Shown: positions 23,842 to 33,884, numbered from the stretch's first letter. The stretch: 64,000 bases of DNA from Actinomadura syzygii (GCF_008085905.1 NZ_VSFF01000003.1:1-64000), one strand, 5' to 3'. Notes: a model not told the origin generated them from the letters alone. Numbers and translations are program-made.

Positions 23842-24690
23842 ATGTCTGAGCCGATCGTCGTCGGCATCGACGGTTCCGACGAGGCGGACCGTGCCCTGCG
23901 ATGGGCCGCCGCGGAAGCCGTACTGCGGGAACGTCCGCTCCACCTCGTCCACGCCGTGGAGAGCTGGCCCTACAAGGCGCCGGTGTTCGTGCCACCCGAG
24001 ACGCCCGAGTACCTGGCCGGCGCCGGGCGCCGGGCCCTGACCGCCGCCAAGGAGCGCGTCCTGGAGCGGTGGCCGGGGCTGGCGACGACGGCCGAGCTGG
24101 TCGTCGAGGAGGCGCCGCGGGTCCTGCGGGACCAGTCGGAGAAGGCGTTCGAGGTGGTGGTGGGCAGCCGTGGCCGCGGCGGGTTCGCCGGCCTCCTCCT
24201 CGGGTCGGTGAGCATGCGCGTGGCGGGGCACTCGGCCGCCCCGGTCGTGATCGTGCGCGGCGACGCCGCCGACCGCGGCGAGGTCGTCGTCGGCATCGAC
24301 CTGGCCCGCGAGGCCCACACGGTCCTCGACTACGCCTTCGACGCCGCGGCCGTCCGCGGCGCCCGGCTCCGGGTCGTCCATGCCTGGCAGAGCTTCGGCG
24401 CGCTCGTGGAGGCGGGGCTGGTCATCGACGCCGATCAGATCGAGTTGGACCTGCGGAACCAGGTCATCGCCGCGTACGGGCCCCTGCGGGCCAAGTACCC
24501 CCGGGTCGACGTCCTGGACGAGATCGTCCTGGAACACCCGGTGACGGCGCTGTCCAACGCCTCGCGCAACGCCCGTCTGGTGGTGGTCGGCGCCCGCGAC
24601 CGCCGCTGGAACGCCCCTCGGCTCGGGTCGATCAGCCACGGCGTCGTCCACAACGGCCAGTGCCCGGTCGCCGTCGTCCCCCTCCACTGA
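23842..24690 (+). CDS. Tandem-domain universal stress protein
   Basis: The 282-residue protein has two Usp domains. Domain 1 (~1-145) opens EPIVVGIDGSDEADRALRWA and ends with the ATP-binding GSRGRGGFAGLLLGSVSMRV. Domain 2 (~150-282) opens EVVVGIDLAREAHTVLDYAF and ends VVGARDRRWNAPRLGSISHGVVHNG before CPVAVVP, where the GxGxxG-type loop is less typical. Mycobacterial Rv2623 and Rv2005c have the same two-domain form and are DosR-regulated. Two ATGs are adjacent; 23842 is chosen because AGGAGG then sits 5 bases upstream, against 2 for 23839. Two other loci in the window carry broken copies of this family. Confidence 0.92.
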   Translation: MSEPIVVGIDGSDEADRALRWAAAEAVLRERPLHLVHAVESWPYKAPVFVPPETPEYLAGAGRRALTAAKERVLERWPGLATTAELVVEEAPRVLRDQSEKAFEVVVGSRGRGGFAGLLLGSVSMRVAGHSAAPVVIVRGDAADRGEVVVGIDLAREAHTVLDYAFDAAAVRGARLRVVHAWQSFGALVEAGLVIDADQIELDLRNQVIAAYGPLRAKYPRVDVLDEIVLEHPVTALSNASRNARLVVVGARDRRWNAPRLGSISHGVVHNGQCPVAVVPLH

Positions 24691-24859
24691 ACCCGGTGAC
24701 GAGCGCGTGCGCGATCCCGTCCGCGGCCAGCGAGGCGAGGAACACCGCGGCGTCTGTTCCATGATGCACTTCGCTGCCACCTTCGTCCTTGCGCGGCGAT
24801 CCGGTGCGCGGGCGGGGCCGAAGCGCCCTTGGCGGCGGGACGCTCGGCCCGCCTCCGGC

Positions 24860-26008
24860 TCAGCCGGTGCTCTGGTCGGCGGCTTCGGCGGCTTCGGCGG
24901 CTTCGGCGGCTTCGTCGCGGAGCGCGGCGACCTCGACGGTGAGGTCGATGCCGACGGGGCACCACACGATGCACCGGCCGCAGCCCACGCAACCGGAAGA
25001 GCCGAACTGGTCGTGCCAGGTGCCGAGCTTGTGGGTGAGCCACTGCCGGTAGCGGCTCTTGGCGGACGCCCGGACGTCACCGCCGTGCAGGTGGGAGAAG
25101 TCGGGGTCGAAGCAGGAGTCCCAGAGCTGCCACCGCTCGGCGTGGTCGCCGCTCAGGTCGGTGGTGTCGGTGACCCGCGTGCAGAAGCAGGTCGGGCACA
25201 CCATGGTGCAGTTGCCGCAGCTCAGGCAGCGTTCGGCGACGTCGTCCCAGCGGGCGGCGTCCAGGCTGTCGGCCATCAGGTCGCGCAGGCTCAGGGCGGG
25301 CATCTCGCGGCCCATCCGATCGGCCGCGGCCGTCACCTCGGCGCGGGCCCGCTCCACGTCGCCGGGGTCGGCGGTCGCCGCGCCGATGTCGTCCAAGACG
25401 AGGGCGCCCGCGTCGGTGCCCACGTCAACGACGTATCGCGGGCCGTCTTCACCGGTCAGCTCGGTCAGCGCGAGGTCGTAACCGGGGCCTGCCTGCGGGC
25501 CGGTGCCCATGGACGCGCAGAAGCAGGTCTCGCCGGGCTCGGTGCAGTTGACGGCGATGATGAACGCGCCGTCGCGGCGGGCGGCGTAGGACGGGTCGGT
25601 GTGGCGGCCGCCGGTCAGGACGCGGTCCTGGATGGCGATGGCGCGCAGGTCGCACGGCCGGACGCCGAGCAGCGCCAGCCGTCCGGGCGCGGGCGGCTGG
25701 TCCTTGACCTCGAAGCCGTCCTCGGTCCGGGTCGCCTCCCAGAGCTTGACCCTCGACCGGTGCAGGAAGGGCTTCCAGGACTGCGGCCCGGCCGCGTGGG
25801 CGAAGGCCGCGCCGTCGTCCCTGCGGCGCAGCCGGTAGCCGCCCGGGCTGAGCCTGACGCCCCATCCGTACGGCAGCCGGTCGATCGAGTCCAGTTCGGC
25901 GAGGACGATCGCTTCGTCGCGGACGGTCGGCCCGATGACGGTGTATCCGGCGCGGCGGAGCGCGTCGTAGAGAGGACCGAGGCCGGTCAGTTCCAATGTG
26001 GCGTTCAT
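24860..26008 (-). CDS. hydB: Group 3b [NiFe] hydrogenase beta subunit, 4Fe-4S protein
   Basis: The 382-residue subunit carries electrons in the cytoplasmic hydrogenase/sulfhydrogenase. Its C-terminal third has two ferredoxin-type clusters, [16 protein letters not shown] and [14 protein letters not shown]. Upstream Cys pairs ([18 protein letters not shown]) match the extra cluster sites of this family. The ATG overlaps the protease stop (ATGA), so it is the last gene of the operon and coupled to it. The C-terminus is a low-complexity [13 protein letters not shown] tail made by a 9-bp repeat. An upstream start (26329) would lie inside the protease gene and is rejected. Confidence 0.9.
   Translation of the reverse strand: MNATLELTGLGPLYDALRRAGYTVIGPTVRDEAIVLAELDSIDRLPYGWGVRLSPGGYRLRRRDDGAAFAHAAGPQSWKPFLHRSRVKLWEATRTEDGFEVKDQPPAPGRLALLGVRPCDLRAIAIQDRVLTGGRHTDPSYAARRDGAFIIAVNCTEPGETCFCASMGTGPQAGPGYDLALTELTGEDGPRYVVDVGTDAGALVLDDIGAATADPGDVERARAEVTAAADRMGREMPALSLRDLMADSLDAARWDDVAERCLSCGNCTMVCPTCFCTRVTDTTDLSGDHAERWQLWDSCFDPDFSHLHGGDVRASAKSRYRQWLTHKLGTWHDQFGSSGCVGCGRCIVWCPVGIDLTVEVAALRDEAAEAAEAAEAADQSTG
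24881..24917. repeat. 9-bp tandem repeat in the hydB C-terminus
   Basis: Unit ggcttcggc, three exact copies and a partial fourth, encoding the Glu-Ala-Ala tail. Copy number could vary by slippage. Confidence 0.7.
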
Positions 26009-26466
26009 GACGGATGGCTTTCCTTCATGGCGGACGGGAGCGAGGCGGCGATCCGGTCGGCGACGGTGATGACGGCGGCGGCGACCCGCGGTGTCAGTCC
26101 GCGGCCGAGGCCGAAGTCGTGCCCCTCGATCGCGAGGACGCGCAGCCGGACGGGCATCTGCCCGACGGCGAGCCCGAGCGCGACGGCGTCGCCGAGCCCG
26201 AGGGAGTGGCCGGTGACGGGACGCCGGGCGAGCGCCGCGGTCTCGGCGCCGAGGTCGTGGATCCGTCCGGGGACGGGCGGCTCGGCGCGGACCGCGTCCA
26301 CGACGATCGCCAGGTCCGCCCCGGCCCACAGCGTGATGAGCCGGGCGGGCTCGCCGTCGGTCACCGCGAGCGTCGCGGCCACCCGGCCGCGCAGGGCCTC
26401 GACCACCGCGGGGCCCGCGCCGTCGTCGCGGCGGAAGTCGTTGCCGACGCCGATGACGATGGTCAC
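26005..26466 (-). CDS. Hydrogenase maturation endopeptidase (HycI/HoxW type)
   Basis: The 153-residue protease removes the C-terminal tail of the large subunit after nickel is inserted. It begins [20 protein letters not shown], the family's opening GxGNxxxxDDGxG motif with the first metal-binding acid. [13 protein letters not shown] holds the second acid and [13 protein letters not shown] the histidine. GTG is the start, overlapping the large-subunit stop (GTGA), and its own stop overlaps hydB (ATGA). Placement directly after the large subunit makes that subunit its obvious substrate. Confidence 0.92.
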   Translation of the reverse strand: MTIVIGVGNDFRRDDGAGPAVVEALRGRVAATLAVTDGEPARLITLWAGADLAIVVDAVRAEPPVPGRIHDLGAETAALARRPVTGHSLGLGDAVALGLAVGQMPVRLRVLAIEGHDFGLGRGLTPRVAAAVITVADRIAASLPSAMKESHPS

Positions 26467-27758
26467 GACCGGTCCACGGTGAGATCGAGGAAGTGGGTGG
26501 AGCAGGAGATGCACGGGTCGTAGTTGCGGATCGCCTGCTCGCACTGGTGGGTCAGGGCGTGGTCGTCCAGGTGCAGGCGGGTCGTGACGAACCGGCGCAT
26601 GTCGTCCTCGATGGCGGCCTGGTTCTGCGACGTCGGCGGGACGATCCGCGCGGCCCGGATGAGCCCGTCCGGGCCGATGTCGTAGCGGTGGTAGAGGGTG
26701 CCGCGCGGCGCCTCGGTGACGCCGTGGCCGGTGCCCTTCCGCGGCGGCACGGGCACGGACGGGCGGGGCGGCGGCTCGTAGCCGTCGATGATCCGCAGGG
26801 CCTCGTCCACCGCGTAGACGATCTCGACGGCGCGGACCAGGACGCTCCGGAACGGGTTGCGGCACTCGGCGCCGAGCCCGGCCCGGTCGGCGGCCTCCAG
26901 CGCCAGCGGCGACAGCCGGTCCCGGTTGAGGGCGTACCGGGCCAGCGGACCGGTGAGGTACATGCCGCCGTCGGAGAAGCGGGCGTGCAGGGCGGTCGAG
27001 TGCGGGATCTGCTCCTCGACGATCTGCTCCTCGAATTCGGCGGCGGTGAAGACGCGCCCGGCGGTGCTGCGGAGCGTCCCTCCCTCCAGCGGATACCGGT
27101 CGGCCGTCAGCGCGAGGTACTCGTGGTCGTGGGTGAAGTCGGGGAACTCGAACGCGGCGGCCCATTCCACGGTGGCGAGCGCGTCGTCGAGGGCCCGCCG
27201 TAGCGTTTCGGCGAGCGGGCCGAGTTCGGCGCGCTCGGGCGTCCGGTAGAAGCCGCCGACCCGGACGTTCACCGGATGGATCGCCCGGCCGCCGAGGACC
27301 TCCAGCAGCGTGTTCCCCGCCTTCTTCAGGCGCAGGCCGCGTTCGACGATGTCGCGGTGGTCGCGGGCGAGCTCGACCGCGCCGGCGTAGCCGAGGAAGT
27401 CGGGCGCGTGCAGCAGGTAGACGTGCAGGGCGTGGCTCTCGATCCACTCGCCGCAGTACAGCAGGCGGCGCAGGTCGCGCAGGACGCCGTCCACGGTCAC
27501 GCCGCACGCCGCCTCGACGGCCTGGCAGGCGCTCATCTGGTAGGCGACCGGGCAGATCCCGCAGATCCTGGCCGTGATGTCGGGCGGCTCGGTGTGGGCG
27601 CGGCCGCGCAGGAACGCCTCGAAGAACCGCGGCGGCTCGTAGATGTCCAGCCGCACCTCCTCGACGTCCTGGTCGCGCACCCGGACGTACATCGCGCCCT
27701 CGCCCTCGACCCGCGCGAGCGCCCCGACCTTCAGCGTCCGGTCATTGCGATGCGTCAT
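26463..27758 (-). CDS. hydA: [NiFe] hydrogenase large (alpha) subunit, group 3b type
   Basis: The 431-residue catalytic subunit binds the Ni-Fe(CN)2CO site. The proximal motif is [10 protein letters not shown] (Cys66, Cys69) and the distal one DPCISCSTH (Cys416, Cys419) near the C-terminus, so all four ligands are present. His422 is followed by a short tail, FLDLTVDRS, to be cut by the adjacent protease. [15 protein letters not shown] is the family's central motif. Length and partners (NAD(P)-binding gamma, beta with two 4Fe-4S clusters) point to the bidirectional NADP-linked group 3b enzymes. Hyh of M. smegmatis belongs to this group and is controlled by DosR. Confidence 0.95.
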   Translation of the reverse strand: MTHRNDRTLKVGALARVEGEGAMYVRVRDQDVEEVRLDIYEPPRFFEAFLRGRAHTEPPDITARICGICPVAYQMSACQAVEAACGVTVDGVLRDLRRLLYCGEWIESHALHVYLLHAPDFLGYAGAVELARDHRDIVERGLRLKKAGNTLLEVLGGRAIHPVNVRVGGFYRTPERAELGPLAETLRRALDDALATVEWAAAFEFPDFTHDHEYLALTADRYPLEGGTLRSTAGRVFTAAEFEEQIVEEQIPHSTALHARFSDGGMYLTGPLARYALNRDRLSPLALEAADRAGLGAECRNPFRSVLVRAVEIVYAVDEALRIIDGYEPPPRPSVPVPPRKGTGHGVTEAPRGTLYHRYDIGPDGLIRAARIVPPTSQNQAAIEDDMRRFVTTRLHLDDHALTHQCEQAIRNYDPCISCSTHFLDLTVDRS

Positions 27759-28578
27759 CGTCGGCCTCCCGATCGTCGGCCTCCCGATCGTCGGCCTCCC
27801 GCCCGGACGGCGCCTCGCGGAACGCGGTGACGTTGAAGGTGGACAGCACCCGGTGCGTCTCGTCCTCGGTCATGTCCAGCCACGGCAGCAGCGCGCGGGT
27901 GTTGGGCCTGGTCCCGCCCCAGGCGGGGGAGGGGCCGAAGCAGCCGTAGCAGCCCCGCCCGTACGCCGGGCAGATCGCGCCGCAGCCCGCGTGGGTGATG
28001 GGCCCCAGGCAAGGAGTGCCGTGGGCGACCATCACGCAGAGGTTCCCGCGGCTCTTGCATTCGAAGCACACGCTGTGGCGCGGGACGTCGGGGTTGCGTC
28101 CGGTGAGGTGGGCCGTCAGCACCTCCAGGAGCTGGCGGCGGTCGATCGGGCAGCCGTGCAGCTCGAAGTCCACCGGCACGTGCGCGGCGACGGGCGTCGA
28201 GTCGGCGAGGGTGGCGATGTACTCGGGACGCGCGTAGACCACGGACGCGAACTCCCGCACGTCGCCGAAGTTCCGCAGCGCCTGGACGCCCCCGGCGGTC
28301 GCGCACGCCCCGATCGTGATCAGCTTCCGGGACACCGCCCGCACGTGCCGGATCCGGTCGAGGTCGGCGGGCGTCGTGATCGACCCCTCGACGAGGGAGA
28401 CGTCGTACGGGCCCTCCCCGGCGGCGCTGGACGCCTCCAGGAAGTGCGCGATCTCGATCCGCCCGGTGAGGGCGAGCAGCTCGTCCTCGCAGTCCAGGAG
28501 GGTGAGCTGGCAGCCGTCGCAGGAGGCGAACTTCCACACGGCGAGCGTCGGTCGTCGTCCCCTCGCTACAGGTCCCAT
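27742..28578 (-). CDS. hydD: [NiFe] hydrogenase small (delta) subunit, group 3b type
   Basis: The 278-residue protein opens with [13 protein letters not shown], the proximal 4Fe-4S site, and has [38 protein letters not shown] and [24 protein letters not shown] for further clusters. There is no twin-arginine signal, consistent with a cytoplasmic group 3 enzyme. ATG 28578 has GGGAG upstream and lies 2 bases after the gamma stop; longer readings would overlap gamma. The C-terminus is a threefold READD repeat coded by a 15-bp repeat, and its end overlaps the large-subunit gene by 17 bases. Confidence 0.92.
   Translation of the reverse strand: MGPVARGRRPTLAVWKFASCDGCQLTLLDCEDELLALTGRIEIAHFLEASSAAGEGPYDVSLVEGSITTPADLDRIRHVRAVSRKLITIGACATAGGVQALRNFGDVREFASVVYARPEYIATLADSTPVAAHVPVDFELHGCPIDRRQLLEVLTAHLTGRNPDVPRHSVCFECKSRGNLCVMVAHGTPCLGPITHAGCGAICPAYGRGCYGCFGPSPAWGGTRPNTRALLPWLDMTEDETHRVLSTFNVTAFREAPSGREADDREADDREADDDASQ
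27757..27801. repeat. 15-bp in-frame tandem repeat at the delta/alpha junction
   Basis: Three exact copies of atcgtcggcctcccg encode READD repeats at the end of the small subunit; the first copy overlaps the large-subunit start. Confidence 0.85.
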
Positions 28579-28580
28579 CG

Positions 28581-29426
28581 CTACAGCTCCCTGACGGTCA
28601 TGAGCGGGACGGCCCGCTCGTACGGCACGACTGGCCCGTCCCGGCAGATCAGCAGCGGTCCGAGCTGGCAGTGCCCGCACCAGCCGAGCCCGCAGCGCAT
28701 GTTGCGCTCCAGCGACAGCCGCACGTCGGCGGCGGGCGTCCCCAACCCGATGAACGCCTCCGCGGTGACGCGCATCATGACCTCCGGGCCGCAGACGAAC
28801 GCGACCGCGCGGGCCGGATCGACGTCCGCGGCGCCCGCCAGCGACGTGATCAGCCCGACGTGGCCCGTCCAGCCCGGGGCCGGGCGGTCCGCCGTGACCT
28901 CGACCTGCGCGCCGCGTGCCCGCCACTCGTCGAGCTCGCCGGTGAACAGCAGGTCGTCAGGGGTGCGGACGCCGATCAGGACCGCGATCCGGCCGAAGGC
29001 GTCCCGGTCGGCCAGCGCCCGCAGCACCACCGGCCGCAGCGGCGCGAGCCCGATCCCGCCCGCCGCGATCACGAGGTCGCGTCCGCGTGCCGAGTCCAGC
29101 TCCCAGCCGGTGCCGAACGGCCCGCGCAACCCGAGGACCTGGCCCGGCCGCGTCCCGCACACGGCCCTGGTCACGGCCCCCACGGCTCGGACGGTCTGCT
29201 CAAGCACCGGCCCCGTCCGGCTCACGGAGATCGGCACCTCACCGACGCCGAACGCGTACATCATGGTGAACTGGCCGGGAGCGGGCTCCGGGATGGCAGC
29301 CGCGACGGGCTCCAGGGTCAGCGTCACCGTGTCGGCCGTCTCCGCGCGGCTCCGCGTCACCCGGTACGGGACGGGCGCCATCGGTGAGCCCTGCGGCGTC
29401 ACCTGCCGTGCCATCTGCGAGGTCAT
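28581..29426 (-). CDS. hydG: Hydrogenase gamma subunit, FAD/NAD(P)-binding reductase
   Basis: The 281-residue protein is a ferredoxin-NADP reductase-like subunit linking hydrogenase to NAD(P)(H). An FAD barrel (~15-100, [20 protein letters not shown]) is followed by a nucleotide-binding domain ([28 protein letters not shown]). A C-terminal 2Fe-2S site follows ([24 protein letters not shown]). ATG 29426 overlaps the stop of the upstream cyclic-nucleotide-binding gene. With delta, alpha and beta it completes the four-subunit group 3b enzyme. Confidence 0.92.
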   Translation of the reverse strand: MTSQMARQVTPQGSPMAPVPYRVTRSRAETADTVTLTLEPVAAAIPEPAPGQFTMMYAFGVGEVPISVSRTGPVLEQTVRAVGAVTRAVCGTRPGQVLGLRGPFGTGWELDSARGRDLVIAAGGIGLAPLRPVVLRALADRDAFGRIAVLIGVRTPDDLLFTGELDEWRARGAQVEVTADRPAPGWTGHVGLITSLAGAADVDPARAVAFVCGPEVMMRVTAEAFIGLGTPAADVRLSLERNMRCGLGWCGHCQLGPLLICRDGPVVPYERAVPLMTVREL

Positions 29427-29905
29427 CGCACGTCCTCGGGATGCGCGTACAGGTCCAGCATCCGGACCCGGGTGGCTTCGAGGCGGTCCAGCATCACCGC
29501 CGCGAACCGCAGCGTCAGGTCGTGGCCGAGCCGAGGGTCGGCGGCGCACAACTCCCGCACACCCGGCCCGTCGAATTGGACGGCCTTCACCGGTTCCAAG
29601 GCGACGGCGCCGAACCTCCAACGATGTGGGGAGAACAGCCATGACCAGCCCAGCACCGCCGAGGCGGGCAGGGTCTCCACCACCACGGCGCCCCGGCCGG
29701 GCACTTGGAGGTCGAGCGCGACCCTGCCGGAGCGGAGCAGCCAGAACCGCTGGGCGGATCCGCCTTCGTCGAAGAAGCGGTGCCCGGCCGGAACGTCCAC
29801 GTCCTCGGCGGTCGTGGCCAGTGCGGCGAGGCTCGCATCGGGCATGCCGACGAAGAATCGCGCCTCCGCCAGAGCGTCGGCCGTGACGCCGCTCGTATGC
29901 TCCAC
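29423..29905 (-). CDS. Stand-alone cyclic-nucleotide-binding domain protein, first gene of the hydrogenase operon
   Basis: The 160-residue protein contains a Crp-type sensor barrel (~15-125: FFVGMPDASLAALA, VPAGHRFFDEGGSAQRFWLLRSGRVALDL, ASAVLGWSWLF) but stops before any helix-turn-helix. It therefore cannot bind DNA as Crp does. PR-x-x-SA-type cAMP-binding residues are not evident. Such single-domain proteins commonly lead group 3b hydrogenase operons, and their role is not established. GTG is the start with GAGGAGG upstream; the stop overlaps the gamma start. A perfect DosR-like box lies 144 bp upstream. Confidence 0.85.
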   Translation of the reverse strand: MEHTSGVTADALAEARFFVGMPDASLAALATTAEDVDVPAGHRFFDEGGSAQRFWLLRSGRVALDLQVPGRGAVVVETLPASAVLGWSWLFSPHRWRFGAVALEPVKAVQFDGPGVRELCAADPRLGHDLTLRFAAVMLDRLEATRVRMLDLYAHPEDVR

Positions 29906-30046
29906 CGGACCCGACCTCCTCTCGAAACGACTTCTGAACCGTCACCGACCAGAACGACGCGGCCCGTCCTCTCCGGGCACCTGGCACTTCCCACGGCGGC
30001 CGCGCCGACGAACAACATCATGAGAACCCGGAACGCCAAGATCACC

Positions 30047-30064
30047 AAGGGACCAAAGTCCCTT
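30047..30064. promoter_or_regulatory. Best DosR-like box: perfect 7-bp arms
   Basis: AAGGGAC-CAAA-GTCCCTT, a flawless 7+4+7 palindrome 144 bp upstream of the hydrogenase operon. It agrees with the mycobacterial DosR consensus GGGAC-TWWA-GTCCC at all arm positions. The rest of 29906-30259 shows no gene. Confidence 0.8.
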
Positions 30065-30259
30065 CTAACCGCATCCGACCGCTCCATGCCACGCCGCCCC
30101 CGGCGGCCGGGCCGCGCTCGCCCGCTGCGGTGCCGACGTTGTATCGGCTGGTCAGCGACGGTTGCGTCAAGGAGGGCGCCCCGCCGCAGCTCCGACGCCG
30201 ATCAGGACCACGCCGCCGAACACCAGCGGGCTGGGCAGTCCCGACTTGGCCGAGGGTTC

Positions 30260-30844
30260 TCAGGCCGGGCGGTGACGGCGCTGGTCGAAACGGTGCCAGG
30301 CCCGGTCCCAGGCGCGGTAGCGCCGGCGGTCCAGGCGGTGGCGCAACAGCAGGTAGAGGCCGAGCGACGACAATCCCGCCGCCACAGCGGTCGCCGCCGC
30401 GGTCACCACCACTTCGACGACCGTGCGCGCATGCGTCCGCGGCGGCGAGTCGCTCACCCTGTGCCGCGGCCCTGCCCAAACCTTGGGATGATCACCGAAC
30501 TCGACGCCGCGCCAGGTGACGTAGCGCCCGGATCGGAGCGTTCCGTCCTGGTCGATCCAGACCACGGTGACCTCACGCCCGCTCTGCAGCCGTCTGACCT
30601 TCACCACCGTGGCGTCCACGCGGTGCCGCGCGGTGGCCTCATATCGCTCCGCACGTCCCCCCGCATCCCGGGCATGTTGGACGGCCTGGACGCAGAGGAC
30701 CGGAGTGATCGCCAAGAAGACCACGAGGAGGAACAGGCCGGAAAGCCACTGGACCCGATCCACGGGACGGCGCAGGTCATTGTCGTCGAACCCGCAGCGA
30801 CGGCGCCAGCGATCGACCCTTGACCACGATTTAGGCGATTTCAT
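30260..30844 (-). CDS. Rv1733c-like two-helix membrane protein
   Basis: The 194-residue protein has a basic N-terminus and a helix (~37-57, WLSGLFLLVVFLAITPVLCVQAV). An extracytoplasmic domain of about 85 residues contains YEATARHRVDATVVKV and VTVVWIDQDGTLRSGRY, followed by a second helix (~150-170) and a basic tail. Size, topology and the H-x-V-x-ATV plus V-W-x-D-x-x-G pattern match Rv1733c of M. tuberculosis, a strongly DosR-induced membrane antigen of unknown function. ATG 30844 has TTGGAGGA upstream. It diverges from hypF across a region with three DosR-like boxes. Confidence 0.75.
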   Translation of the reverse strand: MKSPKSWSRVDRWRRRCGFDDNDLRRPVDRVQWLSGLFLLVVFLAITPVLCVQAVQHARDAGGRAERYEATARHRVDATVVKVRRLQSGREVTVVWIDQDGTLRSGRYVTWRGVEFGDHPKVWAGPRHRVSDSPPRTHARTVVEVVVTAAATAVAAGLSSLGLYLLLRHRLDRRRYRAWDRAWHRFDQRRHRPA

Positions 30845-30992
30845 GGCTGCGTCCTCCAACCTTTCCAATGTGAACGGCCCGCCGTAAATGGGTGGCCGTC
30901 ACGGTCGACGCGCGTTGAGGCCCTCTTATGACATCCGGGGCAATCGGAAAGCGGTAATCGCCAACGTCTCGCGGCGGTGACGGCCGCCACAA

Positions 30993-31006
30993 CGGACCGA
31001 TGTCCT
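30993..31006. promoter_or_regulatory. DosR-like palindrome, 8/10 arm match
   Basis: CGGAC-CGAT-GTCCT, 149 bp from the Rv1733c-like start, in the 434-bp divergent region 30845-31278. Confidence 0.5.
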
Positions 31007-31053
31007 CGCCGGAAGCGTCCGAAAGTCCCGAATGACGCCGCCCACGGAACAGA

Positions 31054-31067
31054 GGGACGAACGTCCT
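31054..31067. promoter_or_regulatory. DosR-like palindrome, 9/10 arm match
   Basis: GGGAC-GAAC-GTCCT, 61 bp centre-to-centre from the box at 30993, between the Rv1733c-like gene and hypF. Confidence 0.6.
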
Positions 31068-31207
31068 TCGCCCCGGCGCCTACACCGCTCTCGTGCGTCC
31101 CCGACTGCTGCCGGAAAGCCCTGATACTCGAAATCCATGGTGAGACGTCCGGAAAGACGGCGGAGCTTGCCATCCGCCGACGCGCGGCCCGGCGCGGCCT
31201 CGCGCTC

Positions 31208-31221
31208 GGGACCTTCGTCCC
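31208..31221. promoter_or_regulatory. DosR-like palindrome, perfect arms
   Basis: GGGAC-CTTC-GTCCC, 58 bp upstream of hypF. Position and quality suggest it drives the hypFCDE operon. Confidence 0.7.
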
Positions 31222-31278
31222 CGACTTCGAGGCCGGGCGGCCCTGACCGGGCCGCGGGACGCGGAGGAGACTCGCCGC

Positions 31279-33609
31279 ATGACCGGTACGCGGACACGCG
31301 AGGACGGCGGGACGGCCGAGGCGCGGCGGTTAGAGGTTCGCGGGACCGTGCAGGGAGTGGGGTTCCGGCCGTTCGTGTACAGGCTGGCCCTGGCATGCGG
31401 GGTCCGCGGCGACGTGCGCAACAGCGGCGGCGTGGTGCTGATCACGGCCGTGGGGGAGGCGCCGGTGCTGGACGACTTCGCGGCCCGTCTCGTCACCGAG
31501 GCGCCGGGAGCCGCGTCGGTGACCGGGGTGACGGCGACGACGCTGACCGGCGCGGTGGCACCGACGGGATTCGCGGTGCTCGGCAGCGCCGCGGACGGGT
31601 CGGCCACCCGGGACGTGCCGTCCGACCTGGCCACCTGCGAGGACTGTCTGCGGGAGCTGTTCGATCCGGGAGACCGGAGGTACCGGTATCCGTTCGTGAA
31701 CTGCACCGCGTGCGGCCCGCGCGCCACGATCATCGCGGCGCTGCCCTACGACCGGGCCCGCACGACGATGGCCGCCTTCACGATGTGCCCGGCGTGCGAG
31801 GCCGAGTACCGCGACCCAGCAGACCGTCGCTTCCACGCCGAGCCCATCGCGTGCCCGGCGTGCGGGCCCCGGCTCGGCTGGCATCCCGGCGGGCGGCGAG
31901 AAGAGGCGGCCCTGAGCGCCGCCGCGGCGGTGATCCGCGGCGGCGGGGTGGTGGCGGTCAAGGGCATCGGCGGCTATCAGATGGTGTGCGACGCGACCGA
32001 CGCGGAAGCGGTCGGCAGGCTTCGCGCCGCCAAGGGCAGGGAGGCCAAACCGCTGGCCGTGATGGTCCCGGATCTGGCGGCGGCGCGCGCGCTCGCCGAC
32101 CTGACCGCCGCCGACGTCGGCGCGCTGACCTCGTCCGCCCGTCCCATCGTGCTGGCGCCGCGCGCGAGCGGATCGCTTGCCGCGCAGGTGTGCGACGGCC
32201 TGCCGGACGTGGGCGTGTTCCTGCCCTACAGCCCACTGCACCACCTGCTGCTGCGCGATGTCGCCGGGCCCCTGGTCGTGACCAGTGGAAACCACGCGGG
32301 CGGACCGATGGTGATCGAAGACGACGCGGCTCACCACCGACTGGGCCCGGTCGTCGATGGTGTCCTCTCCCACGACCGGCCGATCCTGGCCCGCTACGAC
32401 GACTCCGTCGTCCGGGTGGTGGCCGGGCGGCCGTCCACCGTGCGCCGGGCCCGCGGTCTCACTCCGGCTCCGCTGCCGCTTCCGGTCGCCGCCGACGAGC
32501 CGGTCCTGGCGCTGGGAGCCCAGCTCAAGCACACGTTCACCGTCGCCAACGGCCGGCGGGCGATCGTCGGCCCGCACACGGGCGACCTGGAGGACGCGGA
32601 GACCTACGCCGCGTTCGAACATGCGCTGGAGCGCTGCCTGCGCGTCGAGGACGTCGAACCGGCGTACGTGGCGCACGACCTGCACCCGGAGTACCTGTCC
32701 AGCAAGCACGCGGCGCGATGGCCCGCGCGCCGCCGGATCCCGGTCCAGCACCACCACGCCCATGTCGCCGCCACCGCGGCAGAACACGGCGTGACCGGCC
32801 CCTTTCTCGGCGTCGCCTACGACGGGCTCGGGCTGGGCGACGACGGCACCTTCTGGGGCGGGGAGATCCTGCTCGCCACCTACACGGGATATCGAAGGCT
32901 CGGACGCTTCTCCCGCGCGCCGCTGTGCGGCGGCGCCGCGGCCGTGCGGCGGCCGGCCCGGATGGCGCTCGGCTACCTGTTCGGCGCCGAACCCCTGGAC
33001 CACGCCGGTCCGGTCGCCGGCCCGGCAGCGGACCTGGTGGCGCGGCTGCCCGAACGGGAGGTCGCCGTCGTCCGCCGCATGATCGATCGGGGTGTGAACT
33101 CGCCCCCGGCGTCCAGCGCGGGACGGCTCTTCGACGCCTTGGCCGCGCTCCTCGGGATCTGCGACGACAACCGTTACGAGGGTGAGGCCGCGATGCGGCT
33201 CGAGGCGGCCGCCGCCGGACAGGACGCCGCGGATCCGCTCGACTGGAGGCTGGTCCGGCACGGCGGGCTGTGGGTGTACGACGGCGCGGTGACGCTGCGC
33301 GACGCGCTCGCGGCCCGCGCGGACGGCGAGCCGCCCGGGCGGATCGCCGCCGCCTTCCACCGGACTCTCGCCGCCGTCACCGCCGAGCTGTGCGGCCGCG
33401 CCGCCGACGACGCCGGCGTCGGCACCGTCTGCCTGTCGGGAGGCGTGTTCCAGAACCGCACGCTCGCCGCTGCCGTCGTCGGCGCGCTGGCCGGGGCGGG
33501 GTTCGAGGTCTTCATCGGCGAACGGGTCCCGGTGAACGACGGGGGTGTCAGCTACGGGCAGGCGGCGGTCGCGGCGGCGCGGCTGGCGGGCGCCCCGGAG
33601 AGGAGATGA
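31279..33609 (+). CDS. hypF: Hydrogenase maturation carbamoyltransferase HypF
   Basis: The 776-residue protein makes the thiocarboxamide precursor of the cyanide ligands. Domains in order: acylphosphatase (~14-100, [14 protein letters not shown]); two zinc fingers (CEDCLREL...NCTACG and CPACEAEY...ACPACG, ~120-200); YrdC-like (~210-390, [22 protein letters not shown]); and a Kae1-like C-terminus ([24 protein letters not shown]). Start ATG has GGAGGAGA upstream. It is the first gene of hypF-C-D-E, with four-base overlaps or short spacing throughout, and has a perfect DosR-like box 58 bp upstream. Confidence 0.96.
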   Translation: MTGTRTREDGGTAEARRLEVRGTVQGVGFRPFVYRLALACGVRGDVRNSGGVVLITAVGEAPVLDDFAARLVTEAPGAASVTGVTATTLTGAVAPTGFAVLGSAADGSATRDVPSDLATCEDCLRELFDPGDRRYRYPFVNCTACGPRATIIAALPYDRARTTMAAFTMCPACEAEYRDPADRRFHAEPIACPACGPRLGWHPGGRREEAALSAAAAVIRGGGVVAVKGIGGYQMVCDATDAEAVGRLRAAKGREAKPLAVMVPDLAAARALADLTAADVGALTSSARPIVLAPRASGSLAAQVCDGLPDVGVFLPYSPLHHLLLRDVAGPLVVTSGNHAGGPMVIEDDAAHHRLGPVVDGVLSHDRPILARYDDSVVRVVAGRPSTVRRARGLTPAPLPLPVAADEPVLALGAQLKHTFTVANGRRAIVGPHTGDLEDAETYAAFEHALERCLRVEDVEPAYVAHDLHPEYLSSKHAARWPARRRIPVQHHHAHVAATAAEHGVTGPFLGVAYDGLGLGDDGTFWGGEILLATYTGYRRLGRFSRAPLCGGAAAVRRPARMALGYLFGAEPLDHAGPVAGPAADLVARLPEREVAVVRRMIDRGVNSPPASSAGRLFDALAALLGICDDNRYEGEAAMRLEAAAAGQDAADPLDWRLVRHGGLWVYDGAVTLRDALAARADGEPPGRIAAAFHRTLAAVTAELCGRAADDAGVGTVCLSGGVFQNRTLAAAVVGALAGAGFEVFIGERVPVNDGGVSYGQAAVAAARLAGAPERR

Positions 33610-33614
33610 ACGGC

Positions 33615-33884
33615 ATGTGCCTGGGCATTCCCGGACGGATCGTCGAGGCCGACGACTCCTACCCGCGCATGGGCGTGGTCGACTTCGACGGCGTCCGCCG
33701 GGAGGTCTGCCTCGCCTACACCCCGGAGGCGGACGTCGGGGACTTCGTCATCGTCCATGTCGGCTTCGCGATCAGCACGGTGGACGAGGAGGAGGCCGCC
33801 CGCACCCTGGCGGTGCTCAACGCCATCCCCGACGCGCTGAACGCCGAACTGGCCGGCGGCGACCCGTCCGGGAGGGCCGGATGA
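33615..33884 (+). CDS. hypC: Hydrogenase assembly chaperone HypC
   Basis: The 89-residue protein begins [11 protein letters not shown]. The N-terminal cysteine after the initiator is the one that binds the Fe(CN)2CO group with HypD. An ATG three codons earlier (33606, overlapping the hypF stop) would place three residues before that Met-Cys. It also abuts the AGGAG ribosome site with no spacer, so 33615, nine bases from AGGAG, is the better start. The rest ([33 protein letters not shown]) is standard HypC/HupF. Confidence 0.94.
   Translation: MCLGIPGRIVEADDSYPRMGVVDFDGVRREVCLAYTPEADVGDFVIVHVGFAISTVDEEEAARTLAVLNAIPDALNAELAGGDPSGRAG

Noticed and set aside
24776..24789. GCCAC-CTTC-GTCCT resembling the DosR-like box
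   Set aside because: Only 7 of 10 arm positions fit, and it lies between convergent gene ends rather than upstream of a start.
23590..25080. Upstream extension of the metal ATPase through the Usp gene
   Set aside because: It would be antisense to the intact Usp gene, and a ribosome site supports the start at 23589.
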